This document shows positions 63,892 through 64,000 of a stretch of DNA of 64,000 nucleotides, piece by piece. The position numbers and the translations under genes are program-made. Source of the DNA: Vibrio coralliilyticus ATCC BAA-450. Its GTDB lineage: Bacteria > Pseudomonadota > Gammaproteobacteria > Enterobacterales > Vibrionaceae. Numbering within the stretch: the first letter of the stretch is position 1; each line of letters begins with the position of its first letter. The notes under the pieces were generated by a model. It was given only the letters and a program-made list of their open reading frames with translations. It did not search any database and was not told the DNA's origin. The stretch covers positions 18,637 through 82,636 of the forward strand of contig NZ_ACZN01000010.1 of assembly GCF_000176135.1 (NCBI RefSeq). Direction: 5' to 3'.

Positions 63892-63907
63892 GACCGCCTC
63901 TTCCGAA

Positions 63908-63942
63908 GTGATGTGAGTCACAAAGAAGAACGCTCTTTAACA
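63908..63942 (+). promoter_or_regulatory. rrn leader antitermination site (boxB-like hairpin and boxA)
   Basis: GTGA/GTCAC-type hairpin sequence near 63909–63922 is followed by CGCTCTTTAACA (63931–63942), matching boxA GCTCTTTAACA. These bind the Nus antitermination complex. The 16S rRNA gene itself is not reached by position 64000. Confidence 0.8.
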
Positions 63943-64000
63943 ATATAAACCTATCAATCTGTGTGGGCACTCGTTGATGATAATCCAATTCGATACTTTG

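Overview
This window is the replication-origin region of the larger chromosome of a Vibrio species, or a very close relative in Vibrionaceae. Three things support that: the gene order mnmG–oriC–mioC–mnmE–yidC–rnpA–rpmH followed by an amino-acid ABC operon and dnaA–dnaN–recF–gyrB; protein sequences typical of vibrios; and DUF2860 and DUF3157 genes that are largely confined to this family. I cannot name the species. Nearly all of the window is conserved core genome. I saw no insertion sequence, prophage, integron, CRISPR array or defence island.

Layout. 1–5.4 kb: the F1Fo ATP synthase operon atpIBEFHAG(D) on the minus strand, with atpD running off the left edge; atpA carries a one-base deletion near its 3' end. 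5.5–9.8 kb: parB, parA, rsmG and mnmG, also minus strand. 9.9–10.2 kb: oriC, with AT-rich GATC 13-mers, four DnaA boxes and 14 GATC sites. 10.2–17.1 kb: mioC, mnmE, yidC, yidD, rnpA, rpmH and a three-gene amino-acid ABC transporter, all minus strand. 17.1–23.6 kb: the dnaA-dnaN-recF-gyrB replication cluster on the plus strand. 23.6–33.3 kb: a small heat-shock gene behind a sigma-32-type promoter and a ROSE-like RNA thermometer, avtA, glyQS, a manganese exporter behind a yybP-ykoY Mn2+ riboswitch, two small membrane proteins, tusA, a LysR regulator and acuI. 33.5–40.1 kb: ilvGMEDA with its ilvL leader peptide and attenuator. 40.3–49.8 kb: comM, a DUF2860 outer-membrane protein, yihG, dsbA, srkA, ccoG, yihD, a structured non-coding stretch with a candidate 55-residue ORF, a Spo0M-like gene and a hemolysin-III family gene. 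49.8–56.1 kb: def-fmt-rsmB-trkA-trkH-DUF3157 on the minus strand. 56.3–63.6 kb: dprA, smg, a topoisomerase-type zinc-finger gene, purEK under a PurR box, tsaC, hemF, aroE, a DUF1488 gene and yrdA. 63.6–64 kb: the tandem promoters and boxA leader of a ribosomal RNA operon whose 16S gene lies beyond the right edge.

How it works together. The left and centre hold chromosome replication and segregation (oriC, DnaA, beta clamp, RecF, gyrase, ParAB), energy supply (ATP synthase) and translation or RNA maturation genes (MnmE/MnmG, RsmG, RnpA, L34, GlyRS, Fmt, Def, TsaC, rRNA). Metabolic operons carry recognisable control elements: attenuation for ilv, PurR for purEK, Mn2+ for the exporter and temperature for the small heat-shock protein.

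I did not find a clearly new multi-gene system. The least explained part is 47.7–48.14 kb, which contains nested perfect inverted repeats and a short minus-strand ORF with its own terminator. Two genes (atpA and aroE) have 3' ends that look altered by single-base losses, which may be sequencing errors. All calls come from reading the sequence; no database search or folding program was run.
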